Assembly: GCA_021372055.1 (NCBI GenBank)
Contig: JAJFVB010000221.1
Coordinates: 1 to 47,446 of the forward strand
Length of the DNA: 47,446 nucleotides
Direction of reading: 5' to 3'
From: Desulfobacteraceae bacterium
GTDB lineage: Bacteria > Desulfobacterota > Syntrophobacteria > Syntrophobacterales > Syntrophobacteraceae
The translations under genes were made by a program, and so were the position numbers. Shown piece by piece: positions 33,429 to 42,642 of the stretch. The notes under the pieces are model-generated. The model was not told where the DNA came from. It did no database searches and saw nothing but the letters and a program-made list of their open reading frames with translations. Numbering within the stretch: position 1 is the stretch's first letter; each line of letters opens with the position of its first letter.

Positions 33429-36095
33429 ATGAACACGCTCACCCCCATGATGCAGCAGTATTTGGAAATAAAGGGCAAGTATCCGGAATCGCTGCTTCTT
33501 TATCGAATGGGGGACTTTTACGAGCTGTTCCTCGATGATGCCGTGACGGCTTCGCGCGTCCTGGAAATCGCGCTGACCTCCCGTGACAGGCAGGCCGAAA
33601 ATCCCGTGCCGATGTGCGGCGTCCCCTACCACGCGGCCGAAGGCTACATAGCCCGGCTCGTATCCGCCGGGTTCAAAGTCGCGATCTGCGATCAGGTTGA
33701 AGACCCCAGAAAGGCAAAGGGGCTGGTCCGGCGGGAGGTGACCCGGGTCCTTACTCCCGGGCTGATTCTCGACAACCAGAACCTCGTCTCCAACGAACCC
33801 AATTATCTCGCGGCGGTTTTTTCGCCCGGTCGCGGCAAGCCGACGGGCCTTGCCAGTCTCGATATATCCACGGCCGAGTTCAGGGCTACCGAACTGGACG
33901 GCGAGGAGAGCCTCGTGGAAGAAATCTTCCGGATAAATCCGCGGGAACTTCTTCTGTCCGAGGACGACGCCGCCGAATGGACAAAACTCATTCCCAAAAG
34001 GCTTGAAGTCTCGATCACCCGGATCGATCCGGTCTGCTTCGACCTGCGCAGGGCCGGGGAGCGGCTGATATCCCGCCTCAAGGTCCACTCGCTCGAAGGC
34101 TTCGGCATGGGGGGGATGGAATCGGCCGTTCAGGCCTCCGGAGCGATACTCGCCTATGCGGAGGAGAATCTTTTCGGCTCGTGCGAACACATCAAGAAAA
34201 TCGTGGCGTACAACCGCTCGGAATTCATGATCCTGGACGAAGCAACGGTCCGGAACCTTGAAATATTCCACTCCGCAAGCTTTCAGGGACGCACGGGGTC
34301 GCTGCTCGGGACCATCGACCACACACGCACGGCCATGGGCGGACGCAAGCTCCAGCACTGGCTTCGCTACCCGCTGCTCGATCTTGCGAAGCTCAAGGAG
34401 CGCCAGGATGGCGTTGGCGAGCTCGTCTCGAGAAGCGACCTTCGGGAAGCCCTCCTCGCGGCGCTCGAAAATATGAACGACATCGAACGGCTCAACGGCA
34501 GGAACAGTACCAATATCTCCACGCCGCGAGACCTTATCGCACTGAAAAAATCGCTGCAGGTCCTCCCCGAGCTTAAAAAGAACCTCGCGGAACTGCGCAG
34601 CCGGCTCTCTGCCGGGCTCCATGCTCAGTGGGACTCCCTCGAAGATCTTGCCGCACACCTCGAAGCCGCGCTCTCCGACCCGCCTCCGGCAACGCTCGCA
34701 AACGGCGGGGCCATCAATCACGGATTTCATGCCGAGCTCGATCACTACATCCGGCTGAGCCGCGACGCGAAGGGATGGATGGCCGAGTACGAAGCGAAGC
34801 AGCGCCAGGAAACCGGCATTTCATCCCTCAAGGTGAGATTCAATAAGGTCTTCGGCTACTATATCGAGGTTTCCCGTTCAAACCTTACCGCCATTCCCCA
34901 GAGCTATTTCCGCAAACAGACGCTCGTGAACGCGGAGCGATTCATCACCGAAGAGCTCAAGGACTTCGAAGTCCAGGTCCTGGAAGCCGACGAAAAGCGG
35001 CTGGAACTCGAACAGCAGCTTTTCGCCGAACTCCGGGCGGTCGTTTCGGCGCAGAGCGCGCGCATCCAGGAGACGGCCGAACGCGTGGCGCTGCTCGACT
35101 GCATCTGCTCGCTCGCGGAAGTCGCCGCAAAATTCGATTACTGCCGCCCGGAACTCAACTGCGACGATTCCATTCACATCCGCGACGGCCGTCATCCGGT
35201 CATAGAGCACTTCCTCCAGGACGGCACGTTCGTGCCGAACGACCTCGACATGGATCAGGAGAAGGAAGAGGTGCTCATCATAACCGGTCCGAACATGGCC
35301 GGGAAATCCACCATCCTGCGGCAGGCCGCGCTCATCGTACTCCTGGCTCAGATCGGCGGTTTCGTACCCGCGTCGGAAGCACGCATCGGTCTTGTGGACA
35401 GGATCTTCACCCGCGTGGGGGCTTCCGACGACCTTGCGCGCGGACGGTCGACCTTCATGGTGGAAATGCAGGAGACCGCCAACATTCTCCACCAGGCCTC
35501 TTCCAAAAGTCTCATCATCCTGGATGAGATCGGCAGGGGCACGAGCACATTCGACGGCATGAGCATCGCATGGGCCGTGGCGGAGTTCCTGCACGATTTC
35601 GAGGGCAAGGGCATCAAAACGCTCTTCGCCACCCATTATCACGAACTCACCGAACTCGCCCGGAGCCGGCCGCGCGTGCAGAACTTCAACGTCGCCATTC
35701 GGGAATGGCAGCAGGAGATCCTCTTCTATCACAAGCTGACGGCCGGAAGCTCCAGCAAGAGCTACGGAATCCAGGTCGCCCGCCTTGCAGGCCTGCCGGA
35801 GGCGATCACGGAGCGCGCGCGGCAGATTCTTTCGCAACTGGAAGACGGCGGCACAGGCCCGGTCGCCGGACCGGGACCGAAGGCGAAGGAATATGCCCCC
35901 GCCAAGCCGTCCGAACCCGGCGTCCAATTGTCGCTCTTCCAGAAGCCCGACAAGGTGCGGGACAGAATCCGCGGCCTGGATCTCGACGCCATGACGCCCC
36001 TCAGCGCGCTCCAGACTCTGCACGAGATCAGGGAAGAGATCCTGGGCGACGAAAAGCCGCGTCCTTCCGGGCGCGCTTCGTCCAGGAGAAAGTGA
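33429..36095 (+). CDS. mutS: DNA mismatch repair protein MutS
   Basis: 888 residues. The mismatch-reading Phe-x-Glu is in RMGDFYELFLDD (residues about 25-35). Connector, core and clamp domains follow, then the ATPase with Walker A GPNMAGKSTILRQ near residue 620, Walker B/signature DEIGRGTSTFDGMSIAWAVAEFL and ATHYHELTEL. The C-terminal helix-turn-helix dimer region and a variable acidic tail are present. It detects mispairs and recruits MutL (not in the window). The frame opens 14 codons upstream at a TTG; the ATG at 33429 is preferred by homology of the N-terminus MNTLTPMMQQYLEIK, although its ribosome site is weak. Confidence 0.95.
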   Translation: MNTLTPMMQQYLEIKGKYPESLLLYRMGDFYELFLDDAVTASRVLEIALTSRDRQAENPVPMCGVPYHAAEGYIARLVSAGFKVAICDQVEDPRKAKGLVRREVTRVLTPGLILDNQNLVSNEPNYLAAVFSPGRGKPTGLASLDISTAEFRATELDGEESLVEEIFRINPRELLLSEDDAAEWTKLIPKRLEVSITRIDPVCFDLRRAGERLISRLKVHSLEGFGMGGMESAVQASGAILAYAEENLFGSCEHIKKIVAYNRSEFMILDEATVRNLEIFHSASFQGRTGSLLGTIDHTRTAMGGRKLQHWLRYPLLDLAKLKERQDGVGELVSRSDLREALLAALENMNDIERLNGRNSTNISTPRDLIALKKSLQVLPELKKNLAELRSRLSAGLHAQWDSLEDLAAHLEAALSDPPPATLANGGAINHGFHAELDHYIRLSRDAKGWMAEYEAKQRQETGISSLKVRFNKVFGYYIEVSRSNLTAIPQSYFRKQTLVNAERFITEELKDFEVQVLEADEKRLELEQQLFAELRAVVSAQSARIQETAERVALLDCICSLAEVAAKFDYCRPELNCDDSIHIRDGRHPVIEHFLQDGTFVPNDLDMDQEKEEVLIITGPNMAGKSTILRQAALIVLLAQIGGFVPASEARIGLVDRIFTRVGASDDLARGRSTFMVEMQETANILHQASSKSLIILDEIGRGTSTFDGMSIAWAVAEFLHDFEGKGIKTLFATHYHELTELARSRPRVQNFNVAIREWQQEILFYHKLTAGSSSKSYGIQVARLAGLPEAITERARQILSQLEDGGTGPVAGPGPKAKEYAPAKPSEPGVQLSLFQKPDKVRDRIRGLDLDAMTPLSALQTLHEIREEILGDEKPRPSGRASSRRK

Positions 36096-36260
36096 TCTGT
36101 TTCCCTCTTGATGTCTCGTCCGGAACCACGGGCACACCATTATTTTTCTTATTTGGAGTGAGAAGTGCGCACAAAATCGCATTTATCTGTTAAAAACTAA
36201 TCTCGTTTTCAAGCATGGCCTCAAACATCGAACAGAATGGAAATTGATGGAGATTAGTTT

Positions 36261-38309
36261 ATGAGCCGGCACGAAGAACATGTTATTTCGGCCGGCACGG
36301 TCCTCGAGTTCTACGAGTCGAAAGAAATCCTCCTCGGCGTTGTCCTGGCAGTGAAAGAAGGACGGTTCAACGTCCTTTCCGAGCGCAACCGCGAGGTGAG
36401 CGTCACCCCCAAGAGGGTTGTCCACCACGGAAGGACCGCGTTCAACCCCGGCATGACGAGGGAAGATCTGCTCAAGGGCATGGCGGCGACAACGCAGGCG
36501 CGCTGCCGGATAAGAGAGTCCCTCGATATCGAAGAACTCTGGTCCTTGGTCCGGGAAGAGGAATCCGGGTTTACTGCCGAGGAACTGGCCGAGTTCGTCT
36601 TCAGCAACCCCCTCTCCGACGATCAGGTGGCGGCGGCGCAGCAGTTGCTCCTTCAGGACCGGTTGTATTTTCAATCCAGAGATTCGCTGTTCTATCCGCG
36701 ATCGGAAGAAGATGTCGAGCAGCGTAAAATCGAAATCGAGAAGGAAGCGCAGCGTGAACGGAAGCTCGCCGAGAGCGCGAAATGGGTTCAGGCGCTTTGG
36801 GCCAGGAAGCCGTACCCTGCGATCGATTTTCGCGACGAACTCATAGAGGGGCTCAAAAGCTACGCCCTTTTCGGGCAAGAGGCGAAGCAAAGCGCGTTCA
36901 TAAAGGATCTATTCAAGCTGGCGTCCATCCCGCCAACCACGCAGTCGGCCTTTCGCATCCTGGTGAGGCTCGGAGTGTGGCGCGAGGATGAAAACCTGCT
37001 GCTCCACGAGCATGGCATTTCACCGGATTTTTCCGACGAAACCCTGAAGGAAGCCGAGAGGGCGGCCGGAAGCGATTTTGTGGGCGGTGCGCGCTCGGAC
37101 AGGGAAGATCTCACCACGCTCGAGATTTATACCGTCGACAGCATTCTTACCCGGGACTACGACGACGCGCTCAGCATCCGAAAGCTCGAAGACGGCACCT
37201 ACGAGGTTGGCGTTCACATTGCGGATGCGGCGGAACTGGTGCAGGCCAATAGCGTCCTCGATCGTGAGGCCAAAGTGCGGGCCAGTTCGATTTACCTGCC
37301 TGACGGACGGATCTCCATGCTGCCCCCGTCCCTTTCGGAGGGCGTCTGCAGCCTCAAGGCAGGCGAGGAACGGCTGGCTCTCAGTTTCTTCATCTCGTTG
37401 GACGACTCGGCCAATATAACCGGTTCGAGGATCGTTCCCAGCATCATACGGATCGCGGCCCAACTCACCTACGAGCAGGTGAACGAACGCATCGAATCCG
37501 GGGATGCGGGGTTCACCGCCCTCTACGATCTTGCGCTCAAATTGAGACAAAAACGTATCGACCGTGGAGCCACCATTTTGCCGCTCCCGGAGATCCAGGT
37601 CTACGTCAACAATGTGGGGATGATTCTGATTTCCCGCTACGAAAAAGAGGCCCCCAGCCAGATCCTGGTCTCCGAGTGGATGATCTGGGCCAACGCCGCC
37701 GCCGCCGATTTTTTTGCCGACAACGCTATTCCGGCGATTTTCCGCGCTCAGGCCGAGTGCAGGCCCGAAACCGAATTCGTCCAGAGCGAACACGAACTGT
37801 TTTTCATCTACCGAAAAAGACGGCTTTTCGCCCGCGCGGAGCTTGCCACCGCGCCCAAAGCCCACTGCAGCCTGTCGATCCCCCATTATACGACGGTCAC
37901 CTCGCCGATACGCCGCTATGCGGATCTCGTCGTCCAGCGGCAACTGAAGCACGCCCTTTCGACCGGCGATGCGTTCTACTCCGCGGAGGAACTCGGGGAT
38001 TTGATCACGCATATCTCCGCGTCCCAGGCGCGCATTTTCGCGATACAGCGCAAATGGACCCGATACTGGCTCCTGAAGTACCTCGAACAGGAGGGGCTCG
38101 AAAACCTCCACGCGCTCGTGCTGGAAAAGAACTCGCGGTACGCGCACCTTCTTGTTCCCGAGTTTCTGCTCGAAGTGAATGCGCAGGTGGGCGAAAAGGC
38201 CAAATTCCAGCAGGGCGAACTCGTGAGGGTGCATGTGGACAAAATCGTGCCGAGGGAAGACGTCCTGAAAATTCAGGTCGTGGAGCCTCCCCCCGGCAGG
38301 GTATCCTGA
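36261..38309 (+). CDS. RNase II/RNase R-family 3'-5' exoribonuclease
   Basis: 682 residues. The N-terminal part (residues about 10-50) is a small beta domain (GTVLEFYESKEILLGVVLAV), followed by a helical region. The RNB catalytic domain covers about residues 285-600: VDSILTRDYDDALSI with the metal-binding Asp cluster, GVHIADAAELV, LPDGRISMLPPSLSEGVCSL, and YTTVTSPIRRYADLVVQRQL. A short S1-like tail (FQQGELVRVHVDKIVP) follows. It degrades RNA to short oligonucleotides or polishes 3' ends. It has fewer cold-shock and S1 modules than classic RNase R, more like shorter plastid/cyanobacterial RNB proteins. The ATG has GGAG eight bases upstream. Its stop is 10 bp from the convergent amt stop. Confidence 0.9.
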   Translation: MSRHEEHVISAGTVLEFYESKEILLGVVLAVKEGRFNVLSERNREVSVTPKRVVHHGRTAFNPGMTREDLLKGMAATTQARCRIRESLDIEELWSLVREEESGFTAEELAEFVFSNPLSDDQVAAAQQLLLQDRLYFQSRDSLFYPRSEEDVEQRKIEIEKEAQRERKLAESAKWVQALWARKPYPAIDFRDELIEGLKSYALFGQEAKQSAFIKDLFKLASIPPTTQSAFRILVRLGVWREDENLLLHEHGISPDFSDETLKEAERAAGSDFVGGARSDREDLTTLEIYTVDSILTRDYDDALSIRKLEDGTYEVGVHIADAAELVQANSVLDREAKVRASSIYLPDGRISMLPPSLSEGVCSLKAGEERLALSFFISLDDSANITGSRIVPSIIRIAAQLTYEQVNERIESGDAGFTALYDLALKLRQKRIDRGATILPLPEIQVYVNNVGMILISRYEKEAPSQILVSEWMIWANAAAADFFADNAIPAIFRAQAECRPETEFVQSEHELFFIYRKRRLFARAELATAPKAHCSLSIPHYTTVTSPIRRYADLVVQRQLKHALSTGDAFYSAEELGDLITHISASQARIFAIQRKWTRYWLLKYLEQEGLENLHALVLEKNSRYAHLLVPEFLLEVNAQVGEKAKFQQGELVRVHVDKIVPREDVLKIQVVEPPPGRVS

Positions 38310-38319
38310 GACAATCCAA

Positions 38320-39651
38320 TCAGAAAGTGTATCCCACCTCGCCGTGGAGTTCGCGGTCCAGCCCTATCGTTTCCTCTTCCGGGTCGACCCTCAGTCCAAC
38401 GGTCTTATCAATGACTACCGCAATGATATAAGTCATGATGAAGGCGTATCCGCCCGTTGCCGCCACTCCCAGCACCTGTTTTCCGAACTGCGCGATATCG
38501 CCGTAGAGCCAGCCTGTCCCGCCGATTGAGGCGAAGATCCCGGTACAGATCGCCCCGAAAGCGCCGCCCACGCCATGGACTCCGACCACATCGAGCGAAT
38601 CGTCGAAATGCAGCCGCAGTTTTATGCGAACGCCGTAGTAGCATACAATCCCGCCCATGAGGCCCATAACGAGGGACCACGCCGGAGTGACATACCCGGC
38701 TGCGGGAGTGATGACGACGAGCCCGGCAACGAGCCCCGATGCGATTCCCAGCGCGCTTGGCTTCTTATGGAATATCCATTCCATCATCATCCAGGAAAAA
38801 GCCGCGGCGGCGGAGGCCGTCATTGTCGTGCAGAACGCGAGTCCGGCAAGGCCGTTCGCGGCAAGGGCGCTCCCGGAGTTGTACCCGAACCATCCGAACC
38901 AGAGCAGCGCAGCGCCAAGCAAAGTCATGGACAGGTTATGGGGTATAAAGGCCTCATGCGGGTAACCGAGGCGTTTGCCGAGAATAATCGCCATGGCCAG
39001 TGCGGACACGCCCGACGAAAAATGAACGACCGTACCGCCCGCAAAATCGAGCGCGCCAAGCTTCTGCAGCCAGCCCCCTCCCCAAACCCAATGCGCCACC
39101 GGATCGTATACAATCGTCGCCCACAGCGCGAGGAACAGCACATAGGCGCTGAATTTCATTCTCTCTGCGATCGAACCGCTGATCAGAGCAGGCGTTATTA
39201 TCGCGAACATTCCCTGGAACCACATGTACACGTAAGTCGGGATGGTGGTATTGAGAGAATCGCTATTCATCCCGAACAGCAGGAACTGGCTGAAATCCCC
39301 TATGAAAGCATTTCCGGTGCCGAATGAGAGCGTATATCCGTAGATCATCCATTGTACGCCGATGACCGCAAGAGCAACAAAAGAGTGCATGCAGGAACTG
39401 AGCACGTTTTTTTTCCGGACCATTCCGGCGTAGAAGAATGCGAGGCCCGGGGTCATAAGCATGACCAGAGCCGTCGAAGCGAGTACCCAGGCCGTGTCGC
39501 CGGTGTTGAGAGAGGGCGGCGGGGTGGCGGCGGCGTCCTGCGCCAGTGCGAGGCCTTCCGAGACGATGATGGCAAATGGGACCGCTGCCCGGGCCGGCCT
39601 GAGCAGCTTCAAAAATCCTGACAGGATGAATCGTGCGAAACCAAAGGGCAT
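38320..39651 (-). CDS. amt: Ammonium transporter (Amt/MEP family)
   Basis: 443 residues with a signal-peptide-like N-terminus (VPFAIIVSEGLALAQDAAAT), as in many AmtB proteins, then eleven predicted helices. Diagnostic segments: TGLAFFYAG-like TPGLAFFYAGMVRKKN, FAGGTVVHFSSGVSALA, WFGYNSGSALAANG and DVVGVHGVGGAFGAI with the conserved pore His. It imports ammonium/ammonia and is gated by the PII protein encoded just upstream (glnK, 58 bp away, same strand). The start has AAGGAGG upstream. Probably transcribed from the sigma-54 site at 40137-40152. Convergent with the RNase gene. Confidence 0.95.
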   Translation of the reverse strand: MPFGFARFILSGFLKLLRPARAAVPFAIIVSEGLALAQDAAATPPPSLNTGDTAWVLASTALVMLMTPGLAFFYAGMVRKKNVLSSCMHSFVALAVIGVQWMIYGYTLSFGTGNAFIGDFSQFLLFGMNSDSLNTTIPTYVYMWFQGMFAIITPALISGSIAERMKFSAYVLFLALWATIVYDPVAHWVWGGGWLQKLGALDFAGGTVVHFSSGVSALAMAIILGKRLGYPHEAFIPHNLSMTLLGAALLWFGWFGYNSGSALAANGLAGLAFCTTMTASAAAAFSWMMMEWIFHKKPSALGIASGLVAGLVVITPAAGYVTPAWSLVMGLMGGIVCYYGVRIKLRLHFDDSLDVVGVHGVGGAFGAICTGIFASIGGTGWLYGDIAQFGKQVLGVAATGGYAFIMTYIIAVVIDKTVGLRVDPEEETIGLDRELHGEVGYTF

Positions 39652-39709
39652 TTCTGCCTCCTTCCCTTCATTATGACGATTTATGAATGCCGGAGAGCGC
39701 CCGAATGAA

Positions 39710-40048
39710 TTAGAGCGCCTGCGTTCCGATTTCTTTCGTACGAATCCGGACGGCTTCCTCTATTGTCGAAAGAAATATCTTCCCGTCGCCGATTTTGCCC
39801 GTAAATGCCGCCTTTTGTATTGCCTCGACCGCTTTTTCCCTGAGGTCGTCCGGGACAACGGTAAGAATCAGCAGCTTCGGAACAAAATTGACCGTGTACT
39901 CAGCCCCCCGATAGAGTTCCACATGCCCCTTTTGCCTCCCGAAGCCTTTCACCTCGCTCACGGTCATGCCCTGGATACCGAGGGCGGTAAGCGCCTCCTG
40001 AACATCCGTAAGCCGAAACGGTTTTATGATCGCCTCGATTTTGGTCAT
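39710..40048 (-). CDS. glnK: PII nitrogen regulatory protein (GlnK/GlnB)
   Basis: 112 residues, the normal PII length. The N-terminus MTKIEAIIKPFRLTDVQEAL, the T-loop GFGRQKGHVELYRGAEYTVNF with the uridylylation-type Tyr51, the B-loop TGKIGDGKIFL and the C-loop with Arg at the end are all standard. It reads 2-oxoglutarate and ATP/ADP and blocks the ammonium channel. The neighbouring amt gene downstream makes GlnK the more likely name than GlnB. The start has GCGGAGG upstream. Confidence 0.95.
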   Translation of the reverse strand: MTKIEAIIKPFRLTDVQEALTALGIQGMTVSEVKGFGRQKGHVELYRGAEYTVNFVPKLLILTVVPDDLREKAVEAIQKAAFTGKIGDGKIFLSTIEEAVRIRTKEIGTQAL

Positions 40049-40136
40049 TCCATACCTCCGCGCATTGGATTGGATTTCGTGCCGCGAGGGGACATCCTGC
40101 TACTATCCGCCTGCGCCGTTGCACATCATCGGATAA

Positions 40137-40152
40137 TCCAAAGCACATGCCA
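40137..40152 (-). promoter_or_regulatory. Candidate sigma-54 promoter of glnK-amt
   Basis: Minus-strand TGGCATGTGCTTTGGA matches TGGCACGNNNNTTGCW with correct 10-base spacing between the -24 GG and the -12 dinucleotide, but the -12 reads GG instead of GC. The expected nitrogen control of a glnK-amt pair supports it. The start would be near 40127. Confidence 0.5.
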
Positions 40153-40298
40153 GAAGGGGAACAAATGGGACAATACAGGTAAAACACTTCAATTACGGGA
40201 TATTAGAAATTTAGAAGGCAAAATCTGCAGTAAACTTCGGAAGGATATTGGAACAAAAATGTAACATGCTCCACAAACCGTACAAAATTGTTCTGTTT

Positions 40299-40320
40299 CG
40301 GAGGCCGCATGCGACCTCCG
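40299..40320. repeat. Perfect inverted repeat (hairpin) between uppP and glnK
   Basis: CGGAGG (40299-40304) and CCTCCG (40315-40320) enclose a CGCATGCG palindrome. A second small hairpin CGGC-GAAA-GCCG lies at about 40338-40349, followed on the minus strand by GGGGATTTTT. Together they may end uppP transcription, though the arms could equally be an operator. The region 40153-40298 shows no gene. Confidence 0.45.
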
Positions 40321-40372
40321 TTGAACAAAAATCCCCGGCGAAAGCCGAAATCACCAATCCGGAGCAAATTCA

Positions 40373-41200
40373 CTACACGAAAAAGAGGAGGAAAGCACCC
40401 AGGAGGATTCTGTACAGGACAAACACATAGGTTGTATGGGTGCGAAGGAACCTGAGGAGCAAAGCGATGGTCGCATATCCGCTTATTGCCGAGGAAACCG
40501 TTGCAACGACGAGTATCATGAGATCCTGCGAACCCATGTATGCCAGGCTCTCCTTGAATTCAAGCAGACCACTCGCGAACACGGCGGGAATACTCAGGAG
40601 AAAGGAAAAGCGCGCCGCGCTCTCCCGAGTCAAGCCCAGGAACAGACCGGCCGTGATCGTAGTGCCGGACCGCGAAGCTCCGGGAATCAGCGCGAGCGCC
40701 TGTGCGCACCCGATCAGCACGGAATCGAATCTGGAGAGTTTTTTGAGGTCTTTCGAGAAACGCCCGGTGAGCTCCGCAACCGCGAGCAGGATCGCCATCA
40801 CTACGAGGCTCGTGCCGATAACCACCATGCTCTTTGTCAGGTGTCCCTCTATGATCTTCTTCAAGGCCAGGCCGATGAACGCGATGGGAATCGAGCCCAG
40901 AATCACGCACCATCCGAGTCGGGACTCGAGGCTCTGCAGCCGGAACGGAGTGCGAGACACGAGGGTTTCACCGATGAACGAGACCGTAATCTCGATCACG
41001 TCCCTGAAGAAAAACAACAGGACCGCGAGCATCGTTCCGAGCTGGATAACCGCGATGAACGCAGTCCACTGTTCCGGCCTTGCCGGGTCGATCAGGCCGA
41101 GGTACTGACCGGCTATCGTGAGGTGAGCAGTGCTGCTGATCGGAAGGAATTCCGTCAGTCCCTGAATGATCCCCAAAAGAATTGCTTCGGCAATGCTCAT
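40373..41200 (-). CDS. uppP: Undecaprenyl-diphosphatase UppP (BacA)
   Basis: 275 residues, the usual size, with about eight membrane helices. Active-site segments are LTEFLPISSTAHL near residue 17 (E-x-x-P-I-S-S-S/T) and IPGASRSGTTI near residue 165. It dephosphorylates undecaprenyl diphosphate to recycle the lipid carrier for peptidoglycan and other envelope polymers and can confer bacitracin resistance. The frame opens 16 codons earlier, but the ATG at 41200 before SIAEAILLG has AGGAG upstream and matches the normal N-terminus. Confidence 0.94.
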   Translation of the reverse strand: MSIAEAILLGIIQGLTEFLPISSTAHLTIAGQYLGLIDPARPEQWTAFIAVIQLGTMLAVLLFFFRDVIEITVSFIGETLVSRTPFRLQSLESRLGWCVILGSIPIAFIGLALKKIIEGHLTKSMVVIGTSLVVMAILLAVAELTGRFSKDLKKLSRFDSVLIGCAQALALIPGASRSGTTITAGLFLGLTRESAARFSFLLSIPAVFASGLLEFKESLAYMGSQDLMILVVATVSSAISGYATIALLLRFLRTHTTYVFVLYRILLGAFLLFFV

Positions 41201-41464
41201 CGGTCGCTTTGCTCCTGAAATGGAAAGCCGCGGGTAGCCGCGGCGCAACTGTACAAAAAAGACTTCCGCTTCGAGCTTTCATACCGGGACGAGAGAATCC
41301 CCGTATCGGTCCGGGGGAGTAATACAATGCCGAATTTTCAAATTCAACGTTTATTTGACAGCAACTCGGGCAGGCGGAGTTCTTCGCCGGGGGCGGTTTC
41401 GGCAACGGGCGCGAGGAAGGCGGGATTCGATGTTCCGTGCGCCGGCCCCTTCCGGAATGCGTAC

Positions 41465-41500
41465 AAAACCCGGCCGCACAGGGATGCCCATGCGGCCGGG
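41465..41500 (-). terminator. Intrinsic terminator of the speD-to-prfB run
   Basis: Minus-strand CCCGGCCGCA (41500-41491), a 12-nt loop, TGCGGCCGGG (41478-41469), then TTTTGT. It begins eight bases after the prfB stop and would end the whole speD-speB-corC-lnt-prfB transcript. The 260 bp between it and uppP (41201-41464) shows nothing else. Confidence 0.85.
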
Positions 41501-41507
41501 CCCTTTC

Positions 41508-42642
41508 TCACGCTGCGCCCGATGTTCCCTCCCGGGTGGTCATGCTGCCAAGCAGGTAAGCCTCGATGAAATCATCCAGATCACCATCCATCACAGCGTC
41601 CACGTTTCCCTTTTCCACGTTTGTCCTGTGATCCTTCACCAGGCGATACGGCTGCATGACGTAGGAGCGGATCTGGTTTCCCCAGGCGATTTCGTCCAGG
41701 TTGTCGTGCGTCTCCTGCATCTTGGCCTGCTGGACGCGCCTCTCGCGCTCGTAGAGCCGCGATTTGAGGATTTTCATGGCGATATCGCGGTTCCTGTGCT
41801 GCGATTTTTCATTCTGGCACTGAACCACGATTCCCGTGGGCAGATGTGTGATTCGAACCGCCGAGCTCGTCTTATTGACATGCTGGCCGCCTGCCCCGCT
41901 TGCCCGGTAGGTGTCCACGCGAAGGTCCGACTGCTTCACCTCGATATCGATTCTGTCATCGATTTCGGGAAAAACGAGAACGGCCGCAAAGGACGTGTGC
42001 CTGCGCCCGCTCGCGTCGAACGGAGAAATCCGCACAAGTCTGTGGACGCCGGATTCGGCCTTGAGCATTCCGTGGGCGTAAGGACCGGAAACCGTAAAAG
42101 TAACGTTTTTGATCCCGGCCTCGTCACCTTCGAGAAGGTCGACCATTTCGACCTTGAAGCCTTTTCTTTCACACCATCTCAAATACATTCGCAGGAGCAT
42201 CTCGGTCCAGTCCTGGGCCTCCGTGCCGCCCGCCCCCGCGTTGATGCTCACAATGGCGCTCTTGTTGTCGTTTTCGTCGCTCAGCATCTGACGCAACTCA
42301 AGGTCGCGATACTTTTTCTGAAGCTCCCTGAGCTTGCGCCGGACCTCGATTACGTTCTGCTCGTCATCCTCCTCGACGGCCATCTCGAAGAGCAGTTCGT
42401 TGTCTTCGAGCTCTCCAAGAAGATTGCGCCAGGTGCCGATCATTTCATTGAGTTCGGAGCGTTCCTTGAGAACATCCCGGCTCGAATCCGGGCTGTCCCA
42501 GAAATCCTGCTTGGCCATGAGCTTTTCGAGCTCGGCCGAGCGTTTCTCCTTGCCTTCGATGTCAAAGATATCCCCCGAGCGTCTTGAAGCGTTGTGAAAG
42601 ATCCTTGATCGAGTTCCTCAGTTCAGAGATATCGGTGTTCAT
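41508..42642 (-). CDS. prfB: Peptide chain release factor 2, with programmed +1 frameshift
   Basis: The gene starts at the ATG at 42642 (AGGAGG eight bases upstream) and reads 26 codons (MNTDISELRNSIKDLSQRFK ...) to CTT. It then meets an in-frame TGA (42564-42562) in the context GGGGGA-TAT-CTT-TGA-C. The ribosome slips one base and continues with GAC at 42563, giving about 377 residues in total. This is the autoregulatory frameshift of RF2: low RF2 allows slippage. The long frame contains the stop-codon reading SPF motif (RISPFDASGRR) and the peptidyl-hydrolysis GGQ (GAGGQHVNKTSS). Annotating only the long frame would miss the N-terminus. The ATG overlaps the lnt stop by four bases (ATGA). 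Confidence 0.95.
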
